Shown here piece by piece: positions 43,515 to 51,679 of a DNA stretch of 64,000 bases (the first letter of the stretch is position 1; every line of letters begins with the position of its first letter). The DNA comes from CAIXSC01 sp046349935. Lineage in GTDB: Bacteria > Planctomycetota > Planctomycetia > Pirellulales > Pirellulaceae. The DNA lies in NCBI GenBank assembly GCA_046349935.1, contig JAXMBK010000003.1, positions 682,001-746,000 on the forward strand, in the 5' to 3' direction. The notes under the pieces are model-generated. The model was not told the DNA's origin and did no database searches. It saw only the letters and a program-made list of their open reading frames with translations. Position numbers and translations under genes: made by a program.

Positions 43515-44483
43515 ATGTCGACCCCTTTGTTGGAAGTTCGTCAGCTGCGCAAATACTTTCCGGTGCGGAAAGGGTTGTTGCAGCGCGTCAAGGGACACGT
43601 GCGCGCCGTCGACGATGTGTCATTCGCCATCCAGCCCGGCGAGACGCTCGGCCTCGTCGGCGAAAGCGGCTGCGGCAAGACGACCGTGGGACGCACGTTG
43701 CTGCGTTTGTATGAACCGTCCGCCGGCTCGATCTTGTTCGACGGTCAAGACATCACCGGCCTGCGCGGCCGCGAACTGCGGCGCCTGCGCCGCCACATGC
43801 AGATCGTCTTCCAAGACCCCTTCAGCTCGCTCAATCCCCGCATGACGGTGCGCGGCATCATCGAGGAAGGACTCTACATCCACCGCGTCGGCTCCAAAGC
43901 CGAGCGACTCGCGAAGGTCGAACAGATCCTCACGCGAGTCGGACTCGATCCCACGTACCTCTATCGCTACCCGCATGAATTCTCGGGAGGACAGCGGCAG
44001 CGGCTCAGCATCGCCCGCGCACTCGCCCTGCAACCCCGCTTCGTCGTGCTCGACGAACCCATCTCGGCGCTCGACGTTTCGATTCAGTCGCAGATCATCA
44101 ACCTGCTCACCGAACTGAAGGACGAGTTCAATCTGACGTACCTGTTCATCTCGCACGACTTGTCGGTTGTGGAATACATTTCGGACCGAGTGGCGGTGAT
44201 GTATTTGGGCGAGATCGTCGAGATCGGCTCGAGCGAACAGATCTACCGCAATCCGTTGCACCCCTACACGCAAGCCTTGTTGCAGTCGGTGCCTTCGATC
44301 GATCCCGCGAACCGCTCGCGCCGGACCAACTTGACAGGCGACGTACCCAGCCCCATCAACCCGCCTAGCGGTTGCCGCTTTCATCCTCGCTGCCCGCTCG
44401 CCACTGACGCGTGCCGCCAGACCGCACCGCCGCTGGTGCAAATCGACGGCCACGCCGTCGCCTGTCACGAAGTGAAGCGATAA
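43515..44483 (+). CDS. Peptide ABC transporter ATP-binding protein, DppF/OppF type
   Basis: A 322-residue ATPase, last gene of the operon. Walker A is GESGCGKT, the Q-loop is VFQDPFSSLNP, the signature is FSGGQRQR, Walker B is FVVLDEPISALD and the H-loop is ISHDLS. The C-terminal extension has CRFHPRCPLATDAC. It starts 35 nt after the first ATPase stop. The stop (44481-44483) is immediately followed by family A repeats. Confidence 0.94.
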   Translation: MSTPLLEVRQLRKYFPVRKGLLQRVKGHVRAVDDVSFAIQPGETLGLVGESGCGKTTVGRTLLRLYEPSAGSILFDGQDITGLRGRELRRLRRHMQIVFQDPFSSLNPRMTVRGIIEEGLYIHRVGSKAERLAKVEQILTRVGLDPTYLYRYPHEFSGGQRQRLSIARALALQPRFVVLDEPISALDVSIQSQIINLLTELKDEFNLTYLFISHDLSVVEYISDRVAVMYLGEIVEIGSSEQIYRNPLHPYTQALLQSVPSIDPANRSRRTNLTGDVPSPINPPSGCRFHPRCPLATDACRQTAPPLVQIDGHAVACHEVKR

Positions 44484-44525
44484 CAGGCCGTAGAACAGGC
44501 CGTAGAACAGGCTTCCAGCCTGTTA
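44484..44525. repeat. Family A repeat with multiplied arm, directly after the OppF-type stop
   Basis: CAGGCCGTAGAACAGGCCGT, then AGAACAGGCTTCCAGCCTGTT. The CCGTAGAACAGG unit occurs twice before the palindrome. It abuts the stop codon of the ATPase gene, in sense orientation. Confidence 0.9.
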
Positions 44526-44616
44526 CCCCGCCGCCCCCGGCGATTCGCCCAGCCGCCAAGTCGATGACAAGAAGTGCGGAGAAGAGAGAGGGGGAGGATG
44601 AGGAGAAGAGGAGGCG

Positions 44617-44653
44617 TCACAGGCTGGAAGCCTGTGCTACGGCTGTGCTACGG
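44617..44653. repeat. Family A repeat supplying the stop codon of the large TPR gene
   Basis: CACAGGCTGGAAGCCTGTGC, then TACGGCTGTGCTACGG. The second CTACGG contains the TAG stop (44650-44648) of the TPR gene on the minus strand. Confidence 0.9.
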
Positions 44654-47059
44654 CGGCAACAGTTTTTCGAATTCGGCGGCCCAGGGGGTGCCGGCGAGAC
44701 CGGGGGGAGCGGTCTGCAGAAAGCGGATGAACTTGGCGGCTTCTTCGCGCTGGCCGAGACGGATCATGGCGGCGGCGACGCCCAGTTTGGCGCGAAACCA
44801 ACGCGGGGAACGCGGCGGACTCTTGGCGGCAATGCGACGCCATTGATCAAGGGCTGCTTGCCAGTCGGCGGCAGCGTCGCCCGCTTCGTACAGTTCCGCC
44901 AACGCCTGTTGCAACTCGCCGTTCTGCGGCTCGCTCGCGGATAATTGGCGGTACGCCTCGATCGCTTCCTCACGCCGCGACATGGCGGCCAGCGACTCGG
45001 CGCGAGCGACCTCCAGCCGTCGACGAGTTTCCGGCGTCAGTGCTTCGAGCGCCGCGCCCGATAACGACTCCAGCACCGCCAACGTCAGCTCCGCACACTC
45101 GCGCCGACGCTCGGGCTCGAAGGTCGGTCGAATCGCCCGCAGCCAATCGACGAGCGCCGCTCTCACGGCCGGCGGTGATTCGGCCAGCGACGCGAGGGCA
45201 GCGCGCGCTTCCGCGGTGCGACCGGCGATCAACGCCCAACAGCGCACTCGCAACGCTGTCAATTGGAGCGCGTCGTCCGGCGTCGGCTCTTGCGGCGGTT
45301 CCACCGCCTCCAACCATGTCAGCGTTGCCTGTGCGAACGGCTCGCGCGCGTCGGCTGCGAGCGTCCGATCTTCGAGCGTCAGCAGCGACGCCCGCAGCGA
45401 ACCGCGCCAGGCGACGAGGGCCTGGGGCGACGCGGCCGCCACCTCGCGGAACACGACCGCCGCCTCGCGTGCGCGTCCAGCGGCCTGCAGCCAATTCCCC
45501 AACCACACGCGTGCTTCGTTCGACGACTCGTCTTTCGGCCACAGTTCTGCGTGTTCTCGCAGCCACGCCTCATATCGTTCGCCCAAGTCGCCTTCGGCCG
45601 CCGTCGGATCGCGGCGCATGGCCTGCGCCAAGTTCCAGGTCGCCGCCAGGTGCGCCGCCGCCGCTTGCGGGCGGGCGGGCGCGGCGAGCGACGCGGCGTG
45701 AAGCCGCTCGGCCGCGTCCTCGTGCTGTTCACGTTTTTGTTGCAACAATCCGGCCTTGAACCCCAAGGTGAACTGCGAATCGGCTTGTTTGGCCTCGCGC
45801 GCCTGCTGAAGGGCGTCGTCGTAAGCGGCGAGCGCTTCGTCCCAGCGTCCTTGCGCGACCAGACTGTCTGCGGCACGCGCCACCAGGTCGGCGTTGCGGG
45901 TCCCAGAGGCGCCGCCGAATCGGACCAGCGACAAATCGCCGCGCAATTTCCAAAAGGGCCCATGATCTCGTTCGATTTCGTCGAGCAACGTCAACGCCTG
46001 ACGCTGCACCTCGGCTGCATCCTGCTTGCGCGACGTCAAGTCGCTCCACCGCGCCAGCAGCACCTCCAGTCGACAAAAGTCCCAGTCGGCCTCGGCGGGC
46101 CCGCGATTGCGTGCATCGACCGCCGCGAGCCTCTCGGCATCGTCCAATCGCTGGAGGGCCAACGCGAGCCGCACGGTTTCCGTACGTTGCGCCAGTTGTT
46201 GGTCGGGAGTCAGCGCGGCGGTCGCAAGTCGCCCTAACGTCTCGCGGGCCGCGTCCGTCTTCCCCAATAGACGTTGCTGCGCCGCCAGCTCCAAACAAAT
46301 CGGCGCGAACAGCGGCATCTCGGGAGCGATCTGTCGCAGCGACGCGTCGAGCAGTTGTCCGCCGCGCGCCAGCGCCGCAATCCGGTCGTCGCTCGCCGCG
46401 TCATACGCCAGCGCCAGATTACGTTGAGCTCGAGCGGCCTGGAGCCGCACTTGGTGCTGCAGCGCAGCCAACTCGTCGGCCCCCAACTCGTCCCCCGCCG
46501 CCGGTTTGCGGAAGCGCTGCGGGAGGAACTCGGTAAGCCGTCGGTCGACTTGTTCGAGCCGTCGCGCCGCCGCGCGGCTTTGTTTGCGTGCTTCCTCCAT
46601 GCGGACGCCCGAGTCGACGGCGACCTCGGCCTCCAGCCGCACGAGTTCTCCGAGCGTCGCGTCGGCCAGTGCCGCTTGAGTTTGCACGAGAAACACCAAC
46701 GAGTGCTCGGGAAAGTCGGCTTCGAATTGGGCGGCCACGTCTTGAGCTTGCTTGACGAACGCGACGCGTTCTTCAGTCGGCGCATTGCGAGCGTGCTCGG
46801 TCAGCGTCCGAATCCATTCGACGGCGATTTCGCCGCGCGGCGTCGCCGCGAGACTACGATCCGACCATCGCCACGCACAATGCCGCTCGGCCAAGTCAAA
46901 CAACCGCCGCTGACGCAAACCTGCCAGGAACGACTCGTCGAGCGACTTGTCGGCGGCTTGCACCGGGGCGCAGTCGGCGGCTGCCTCGACAACAGCGAGC
47001 GTCAGCGACATCGCCAGGGCGAAGCGTTTCACGAGATGCGCGACGGCGGCGGGGGTCAC
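44648..47059 (-). CDS. Large exported TPR-repeat protein, last gene of the ExbBD operon
   Basis: An 803-residue protein with a signal peptide (about 1-37, KRFALAMSLTLAVVEAAADC) and mostly alpha-helical TPR-like repeats (for example WDEALAAYDDALQQAREA and REEAIEAYRQLSASEPQNGE). It is probably a periplasmic scaffold. The start is GTG 47059, which overlaps the ExbD stop as GTGA; the frame remains open to 47605 but that part overlaps the ExbD genes. The stop TAG belongs to a family A repeat, so the protein ends Pro-Pro. It is likely to act with the ExbB/ExbD channel and vWA protein encoded upstream. Confidence 0.8.
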   Translation of the reverse strand: MTPAAVAHLVKRFALAMSLTLAVVEAAADCAPVQAADKSLDESFLAGLRQRRLFDLAERHCAWRWSDRSLAATPRGEIAVEWIRTLTEHARNAPTEERVAFVKQAQDVAAQFEADFPEHSLVFLVQTQAALADATLGELVRLEAEVAVDSGVRMEEARKQSRAAARRLEQVDRRLTEFLPQRFRKPAAGDELGADELAALQHQVRLQAARAQRNLALAYDAASDDRIAALARGGQLLDASLRQIAPEMPLFAPICLELAAQQRLLGKTDAARETLGRLATAALTPDQQLAQRTETVRLALALQRLDDAERLAAVDARNRGPAEADWDFCRLEVLLARWSDLTSRKQDAAEVQRQALTLLDEIERDHGPFWKLRGDLSLVRFGGASGTRNADLVARAADSLVAQGRWDEALAAYDDALQQAREAKQADSQFTLGFKAGLLQQKREQHEDAAERLHAASLAAPARPQAAAAHLAATWNLAQAMRRDPTAAEGDLGERYEAWLREHAELWPKDESSNEARVWLGNWLQAAGRAREAAVVFREVAAASPQALVAWRGSLRASLLTLEDRTLAADAREPFAQATLTWLEAVEPPQEPTPDDALQLTALRVRCWALIAGRTAEARAALASLAESPPAVRAALVDWLRAIRPTFEPERRRECAELTLAVLESLSGAALEALTPETRRRLEVARAESLAAMSRREEAIEAYRQLSASEPQNGELQQALAELYEAGDAAADWQAALDQWRRIAAKSPPRSPRWFRAKLGVAAAMIRLGQREEAAKFIRFLQTAPPGLAGTPWAAEFEKLLPP

Positions 47060-47565
47060 GATCCACCTCCCGTTGCGTCGGCGGGCGGCGAGTCGGTCGC
47101 GGGTTTCCAAGCGGCCGCCATGCTCACTTTTGCGAAACCAGCGCGACGCGCAACGTCGTAGGCGGCCACCACGGCGTGCAACGGAACCTCTCCGTCGGGA
47201 TGCAAGACGACCGGCACGTCGGCGTTGATCTGAGCGATGTCGACTAACTGTTTCCGCACGCCATCCAGCGATGCGACCGGGGTCTGGTTGACCGACCACA
47301 AGAGCCCCGCCTCGGTGCGAACCACGCGCACCACGATCCGCTCGAAGTCGGCTTCGGGCGGCGGGGGAGGTTCGTCGTTCGTCGCACCGGCCGACGCACG
47401 CGGCGGCGACTGAGTCGACACGCTGCTCGGCAACAACTTCTCCGCAATCTGCCCGCCCGCCGTCCACACGAAGAAGACCAACAGCAGGAAGACGACGTCG
47501 ATGAGCGGCGTCATTTGGATTTCCAGCGGCGCGCGGTTGCGCAGGACTTGCAGCGGCAGCTTCAT
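47056..47565 (-). CDS. ExbD/TolR family protein, second copy
   Basis: A 169-residue channel subunit with one N-terminal membrane helix (about 15-37) containing MTPLIDVVFLLLVFF; the Asp (D21 region) is the proton-carrying residue of the family. A Pro/Ser-rich linker and a periplasmic TolR-like domain (about 80-150) follow. ATG 47565 overlaps the preceding ExbD stop as ATGA, and its own TGA overlaps the next gene's GTG. Two different ExbD copies in one operon suggest a heteromeric channel. Confidence 0.9.
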   Translation of the reverse strand: MKLPLQVLRNRAPLEIQMTPLIDVVFLLLVFFVWTAGGQIAEKLLPSSVSTQSPPRASAGATNDEPPPPPEADFERIVVRVVRTEAGLLWSVNQTPVASLDGVRKQLVDIAQINADVPVVLHPDGEVPLHAVVAAYDVARRAGFAKVSMAAAWKPATDSPPADATGGGS

Positions 47566-48005
47566 GGCGGTGCGGCGCCTCCTGCGGTCTCGTCGACGAC
47601 CGCAAACGTCACGTTGGAAAGTCCCGCGCGGGCGCACGCGACCAACAATGGTTCGACGTGCTTATAAGGTACGTCGCGGTCCGCGCGCACCCGCAGTTCC
47701 ACTTCGCCGCCCTGCTCTTTCACCAACAGCGCCAACCGCTGCGGCAGTTCTTCCTTCGGCACGGCGCGTCCGAAAAGCAACAGCGAACCGTCGAACAGCA
47801 CGTTGAGCGTCGCGCGGGGGCGGTCGTCGTTGGGATCGACCGACTGGCCGCTGAGCGCCGTCGGCAACGGCAAGGCCAGCTGCGTCTCTTGCTTCGCCAA
47901 ATGGCTCGACACGAGAAAAAAGATCAGCAGTTGAAACACGACGTCGATCAGCGGCGTCATGTTGATGCCGACGCTGCCGCCGCGCGTCAGTCGCGGCACT
48001 TTCAT
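47562..48005 (-). CDS. ExbD/TolR family protein, first copy
   Basis: A 147-residue channel subunit with the membrane motif NMTPLIDVVFQLLIFFLV (about 15-32), including the essential Asp, and a periplasmic domain (about 65-140) with ELRVRADRDVPYKHV. ATG 48005 overlaps the ExbB/TolQ stop as ATGA, and its TGA overlaps the next ExbD start. The chain of 4-nt overlaps shows tight co-translation of the channel genes. Confidence 0.92.
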   Translation of the reverse strand: MKVPRLTRGGSVGINMTPLIDVVFQLLIFFLVSSHLAKQETQLALPLPTALSGQSVDPNDDRPRATLNVLFDGSLLLFGRAVPKEELPQRLALLVKEQGGEVELRVRADRDVPYKHVEPLLVACARAGLSNVTFAVVDETAGGAAPP

Positions 48006-48802
48006 CCGCCTGCTCCTCGCGTAGGCGGAGCGGGCGGTTGCGGCGGAGCGGGCGGAGGCGTGGGCGTCTGCGGCGGCGCGGCCGCGGCTCGCTGCGGCGC
48101 AGGACGTACGGCAGGCGTCGTCGGCGGCGCCGCCGACGCACGCCGCTTCAGCGGGGCGAAAGCGTGCTGCGCCGTCTGGGCCGCCTCGGCGATGAACTGA
48201 TCGACGCGATTGCGCAACAAGGCGAAGGCGGCGAGCGACGGGATGGCGATGATGAGTCCCGCGACGGTCGTCACCAGCGCCTGATAGATGCCCTCGGCCA
48301 ACTGCCCCGCCCCCGCGTTGCCTTGCGTGCTCGCCACCTCGCGAAAGCACAACACCATGCCGAAGACGGTGCCCAGCAATCCGAGCATCGGCGCTAAGTT
48401 CGCCAGCACCGAAAGATACTCCACTCGGCGAAACATCCGCGCCGCATGTTCCGCCAGCGACTCTTCGATCGCTTCTTCGACGGCGTTCCAACCGCCGTCG
48501 GCTTCCGCGAGCCCCCGAAACAGGACGTGCCCCAGCATGCTCGGCGACTCGCGACAAGCCTGCTGCGCTTCGGCCCATTGGTTGGCTTGCACGCACTGCC
48601 GCACGCGATCCCCCAACCCCTCGGGCAGCACCAGCGGCCGCCGCAGCGCCAGAATCTGTTCGACTACCAAGTACAACGCCAGCATCGAGGTCGCGATCAG
48701 AGCGAGCATGATCGCAATGCCGATCGGTCCTCCCGAGAACACGATCTCGAAGAAGGAGTCGGGCGATGCGGCGGGCGCGGGCGTCGCGGCGGGTGACTGC
48801 AT
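48002..48802 (-). CDS. MotA/TolQ/ExbB proton channel family protein
   Basis: A 266-residue membrane protein with three helices: about 19-45 (FFEIVFSGGPIGIAIML onward), 138-160 (NLAPMLGLLGTVFGMV) and 175-205 (ALVTTVAGLIIAIPSLAAF). The channel threonines are in LLGTVFG and LVTTVAG. The last 60 residues are Pro/Ala-rich and cytoplasmic. With the two ExbD proteins it should form a proton-driven motor. It begins 32 nt after the first TPR gene. Confidence 0.93.
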   Translation of the reverse strand: MQSPAATPAPAASPDSFFEIVFSGGPIGIAIMLALIATSMLALYLVVEQILALRRPLVLPEGLGDRVRQCVQANQWAEAQQACRESPSMLGHVLFRGLAEADGGWNAVEEAIEESLAEHAARMFRRVEYLSVLANLAPMLGLLGTVFGMVLCFREVASTQGNAGAGQLAEGIYQALVTTVAGLIIAIPSLAAFALLRNRVDQFIAEAAQTAQHAFAPLKRRASAAPPTTPAVRPAPQRAAAAPPQTPTPPPAPPQPPAPPTRGAGG

Positions 48803-48834
48803 GAATCGTTCCGTGAACTAGGGGACGATGGGAA

Positions 48835-49848
48835 CTAGGGGACGAAAGCGAAGCGGGCGGTCCGTTCTCGGCGCAACCGTTGCGCTTCGTCTGCACGCTG
48901 TAGTCGATCAAGCTCTGCGGCCGCCGCCTCCAGCGATTCGGCCGCCAATCGCGCTTGATCCGCGTACTCAATCGGCACGCGCAGGTACATCAACACGGCC
49001 AATTCGGACTGGCCGCGTTGGGCGAGCGTCCGACCGAGCGTGTAATACGGGCCGGCTCGCAGCGACGTCGGCAAACGTTCGACCACTTTCGGCCACCGCT
49101 CGAGTTCCGATTCGGCCGCGGTCGCCCCGAGGCTGCGCCAGCGCTGTGCTTCTGCAAGCAACGCGACGCGCGAATCGCGACTTGTGGAGAGCTTCTGCAG
49201 AACCGATTGTGCGCGTTCTGGTTGCCCGCTCGCGATAAGCCAACTGGCGCCGAGCAGCGCGAGCGCGGGGGCGTCGTCTTGGGAGAGCCAACGCTGAGCC
49301 AACTCGAGCCACGCGGCCGACGGGTCGGAGACGGGGGTCCAGGCGAGCGGAATGACGTCGAGGTGCGGAGTTTGTGGGTCGCTCTGATATAGCGACGCGA
49401 AAAGTTCGCCGGCGCGCTGCAGTTGGTTCAGCTCGCGAAAGCAGACGACGGCGTCCGCGACGAGCGCTCGCTTCACCCACGCTCGCGTTTCGCGTCCCGA
49501 CGCCGCCCGCAATTGCTCCACCGCTTCCGCATAGCGTCCCTCGCGTATGTGACGCCGCGCGTCGTCGACGCCGGCGGGCCAAGCGGCATCCCACCGAGCG
49601 ACTCGGGCGAGCGGATAGGCGTCTTCGCGACCGTCGGCGCGGCGCAGGGTGAGTTGTCCGGCGCGGATCTCGACGATTTCGCCTGAAAGTCGCGTTGCAG
49701 ACTTCGCCTCCTTGCCGCCGACGAGTTCGACCGTATCCGCGGCCGCGACGACGGCCAGCGACGCCGCCAGGGCGAAAGCGCACGGCGCCGCACTGCGGAC
49801 GACACGCCGCAGCAGACGGCAAACGTCGGTGAAAGGTGCACGAGTCAT
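48835..49848 (-). CDS. Exported protein with small beta domain and helical repeats
   Basis: A 337-residue protein with a signal peptide (about 1-37, ending VVAAADT). Residues about 38-85 form a short beta-rich segment (VELVGGKEAKS, GEIVEIRAGQLTLRRADG) resembling those that follow signal peptides in planctomycete TPR proteins. The rest is TPR-like alpha-helical repeats (for example EGRYAEAVEQLRAASG). It sits between the vWA and ExbB genes (24- and 32-nt gaps), so it is part of the same operon and probably periplasmic. No enzyme motif is visible. Confidence 0.8.
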   Translation of the reverse strand: MTRAPFTDVCRLLRRVVRSAAPCAFALAASLAVVAAADTVELVGGKEAKSATRLSGEIVEIRAGQLTLRRADGREDAYPLARVARWDAAWPAGVDDARRHIREGRYAEAVEQLRAASGRETRAWVKRALVADAVVCFRELNQLQRAGELFASLYQSDPQTPHLDVIPLAWTPVSDPSAAWLELAQRWLSQDDAPALALLGASWLIASGQPERAQSVLQKLSTSRDSRVALLAEAQRWRSLGATAAESELERWPKVVERLPTSLRAGPYYTLGRTLAQRGQSELAVLMYLRVPIEYADQARLAAESLEAAAAELDRLQRADEAQRLRRERTARFAFVP

Positions 49849-49872
49849 GGAGGCGTCCCTGGCGGAGGCGAA

Positions 49873-50961
49873 CTACGGGGCAAGCTGTGTGACGTCGACG
49901 TACAGATGCTGACCGCCGTTCTGGTGAGCCAATCGCACGAGGAAGTTGTTTGAGCTTCGACGCGGGCCGGCGCCGAACTCGATGGTGTTAATGGTAGAGC
50001 CCCGATTGAGGCGGTGGACTTTGCCGAGTTCGGCTTCGGTGAGCTGCGGGTCGTCGGCGTCGGTGAGGAAGAACAGGACGTCAGGTCCCATGCCGAGTGC
50101 GAGTCGCAGGGCTTGCATGTGGTCGGTGCCGCCGTCGGGGACGACGCTGGCGATGTACCGTTCGGCGAGCTCCTTATTGCGCGCCTCGCCGAAGACCATT
50201 TTGGGCGGGAGCGGATGCTTGGGGTTAAAGACCGAGAGTCCGTGGTTGTAGAAGATGATCTGGAATTGATGCGTGCTCTCCAGCGTACGCAGGCTCTTGG
50301 CCAGTTCGCGTTTCGCGGCCCGCATCGGCCGCCCTTCGAAGCCCGACATGCTGGCGGAGCGGTCGAAGAGGTAGACGAACTTGCGACCCGTTCCGGGAAG
50401 CCCGAAAACGGCCGTTTGAGCCGGCTTTCCGAGCCCGCGAGGAGCGGAAGTGCCGACGGCGCCGCCTCCCAGCAGCGTGCCTCCGCCGCCGAGTCCATCG
50501 CCGACGGCGTCGCCTGCGGACAGGGCGGACGAGGTCGGCAGCGCCGCGGTCGCATCGAGCGGCGCGGCGGAAGCGCCGGGCAGGCCCGCGACGGCGCCCG
50601 CTTGTCCGTCGGCCGACGCAGCGGAGTCGGACGGGTTGGCAGCGGAAGCGGCCACGGCGGACGATTCGCCTCCGACCGCGTCGTCGGCCCCCGGCTCAAA
50701 ATACTGCGGCGACTCGGTCGACAAGTCGACCAACACGATTCCCGCGCGACGTTCGGGCGTCGAGTTGCCTGCGGGCGGCGGCGGATTGCCGACGAGCGCG
50801 AAGAGGAGAAAAGCGACCGCGTGGACGACGGCCGAGACGAGCCACGAGACGCTGCGCAGCCGTCCTGGCGGCTCGGGATCGTACCACTGCTCGTCGTCCG
50901 ACCAATTGGGCGGCGAAGCAAGACTGCGAGCGGCGGCGGACGAAGAGATCGAGGTGGCCAT
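49873..50961 (-). CDS. vWA-domain protein with TonB-like membrane anchor
   Basis: A 362-residue protein, first gene of the ExbBD operon. A single membrane helix (about 39-58) contains S43-x3-H47 (VSAVVHAVAFLLFALV), the same Ser/His spacing as in the TonB anchor that contacts ExbB/ExbD. A Pro-rich stretch (60-70) and an Ala/Gly/Ser-rich linker (about 92-190) lead to a von Willebrand A domain (about 194-360) with MIDAS motif DRSASMS (from D200), a GGTDH threonine and TDADDPQ. The order anchor, linker, periplasmic domain is that of TonB/TolA. No TonB C-terminal domain is present. The role is inferred. Confidence 0.88.
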   Translation of the reverse strand: MATSISSSAAARSLASPPNWSDDEQWYDPEPPGRLRSVSWLVSAVVHAVAFLLFALVGNPPPPAGNSTPERRAGIVLVDLSTESPQYFEPGADDAVGGESSAVAASAANPSDSAASADGQAGAVAGLPGASAAPLDATAALPTSSALSAGDAVGDGLGGGGTLLGGGAVGTSAPRGLGKPAQTAVFGLPGTGRKFVYLFDRSASMSGFEGRPMRAAKRELAKSLRTLESTHQFQIIFYNHGLSVFNPKHPLPPKMVFGEARNKELAERYIASVVPDGGTDHMQALRLALGMGPDVLFFLTDADDPQLTEAELGKVHRLNRGSTINTIEFGAGPRRSSNNFLVRLAHQNGGQHLYVDVTQLAP

Positions 50962-51007
50962 GAGGCGAATTTCCCGGCGGCTGGCTGCATTGTAGCCGAG
51001 CGCCCCT

Positions 51008-51037
51008 TCGACTGCGCGAGTGGGGTGACGCTATAAT
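51008..51037 (+). promoter_or_regulatory. Promoter for def-fmt-miaB
   Basis: A perfect -10 TATAAT (51032-51037) with TCGACT (51008-51013) 18 bp upstream. The start site would be near 51044, giving a leader of about 57 nt. Confidence 0.55.
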
Positions 51038-51100
51038 TCTGGGTCCGACCGGCAGGCTGGAAACCGCCGGCGTCAAGTTGGCCCAAGAAAGAGACTTCCG

Positions 51101-51679
51101 TTGAAGATCATCCCCTTCCCCCACCCGACGCTCCGCCGCCCATCCAAGCCGCTGCGACGCGTCGATGCTGAGCTCAAGCGAATCGTCGCGGAGATGTTTG
51201 ATTTGATGTACTCGGCCAAAGGGATCGGCCTGGCCGCGAATCAGGTCGATATTCCGCTGCGCTTCTTCATCATCAACCTCGAAGCGGAACAGGGGAAAGG
51301 CGAAGAGCTGGTGTTTCTGAACCCGGTGCTTTCCAAGCCGAAAGGGACCGAATCGGCGGAAGAAGGTTGCTTGAGCCTGCCCGGCATGTACGGGCCGGTG
51401 ACGCGTCCCAAGCAAATTCACGTGAACGCTTACAACTTAGCGGGGGAAGAAATCTCCGCCACGTTGACGGGCCTGTTCGCGCGGTGCGTGCAACATGAGT
51501 TCGACCATCTGGAGGGAATTCTGTTCCCGGATCGAATGAGCGACACGGTGCGCGCCGGATTTCGCGGCGCGCTCGATGAACTGCACGTCGACTTCGACAG
51601 TCGGCGCGCCGTGGGCGAGTATGGCGACGACGCCGCGATCGCTCAGCGTTGGCTCGAGTGGGAGGCTCGGTACGCGTGA
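51101..51679 (+). CDS. def: Peptide deformylase
   Basis: A 192-residue metallohydrolase removing the formyl group from N-terminal fMet of new proteins. All three motifs are present: GIGLAANQ (41-48), EEGCLSLPG with metal ligand C90, and QHEFDHLEG with H132, E133 and H136. The start is TTG 51101 with a weak GAAAGAGA upstream; the sequence from there matches the family N-terminus. The stop overlaps the fmt start (GTGA). It belongs with fmt in the formylation/deformylation cycle. Confidence 0.95.
   Translation: MKIIPFPHPTLRRPSKPLRRVDAELKRIVAEMFDLMYSAKGIGLAANQVDIPLRFFIINLEAEQGKGEELVFLNPVLSKPKGTESAEEGCLSLPGMYGPVTRPKQIHVNAYNLAGEEISATLTGLFARCVQHEFDHLEGILFPDRMSDTVRAGFRGALDELHVDFDSRRAVGEYGDDAAIAQRWLEWEARYA

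Noticed and set aside
51050..51075. Another family A repeat upstream of def (GGCAGGCTGGAAACCGCC)
   Set aside because: The second arm does not match AGCCTGT and there is no CCGTAG; similarity is limited to the loop side.
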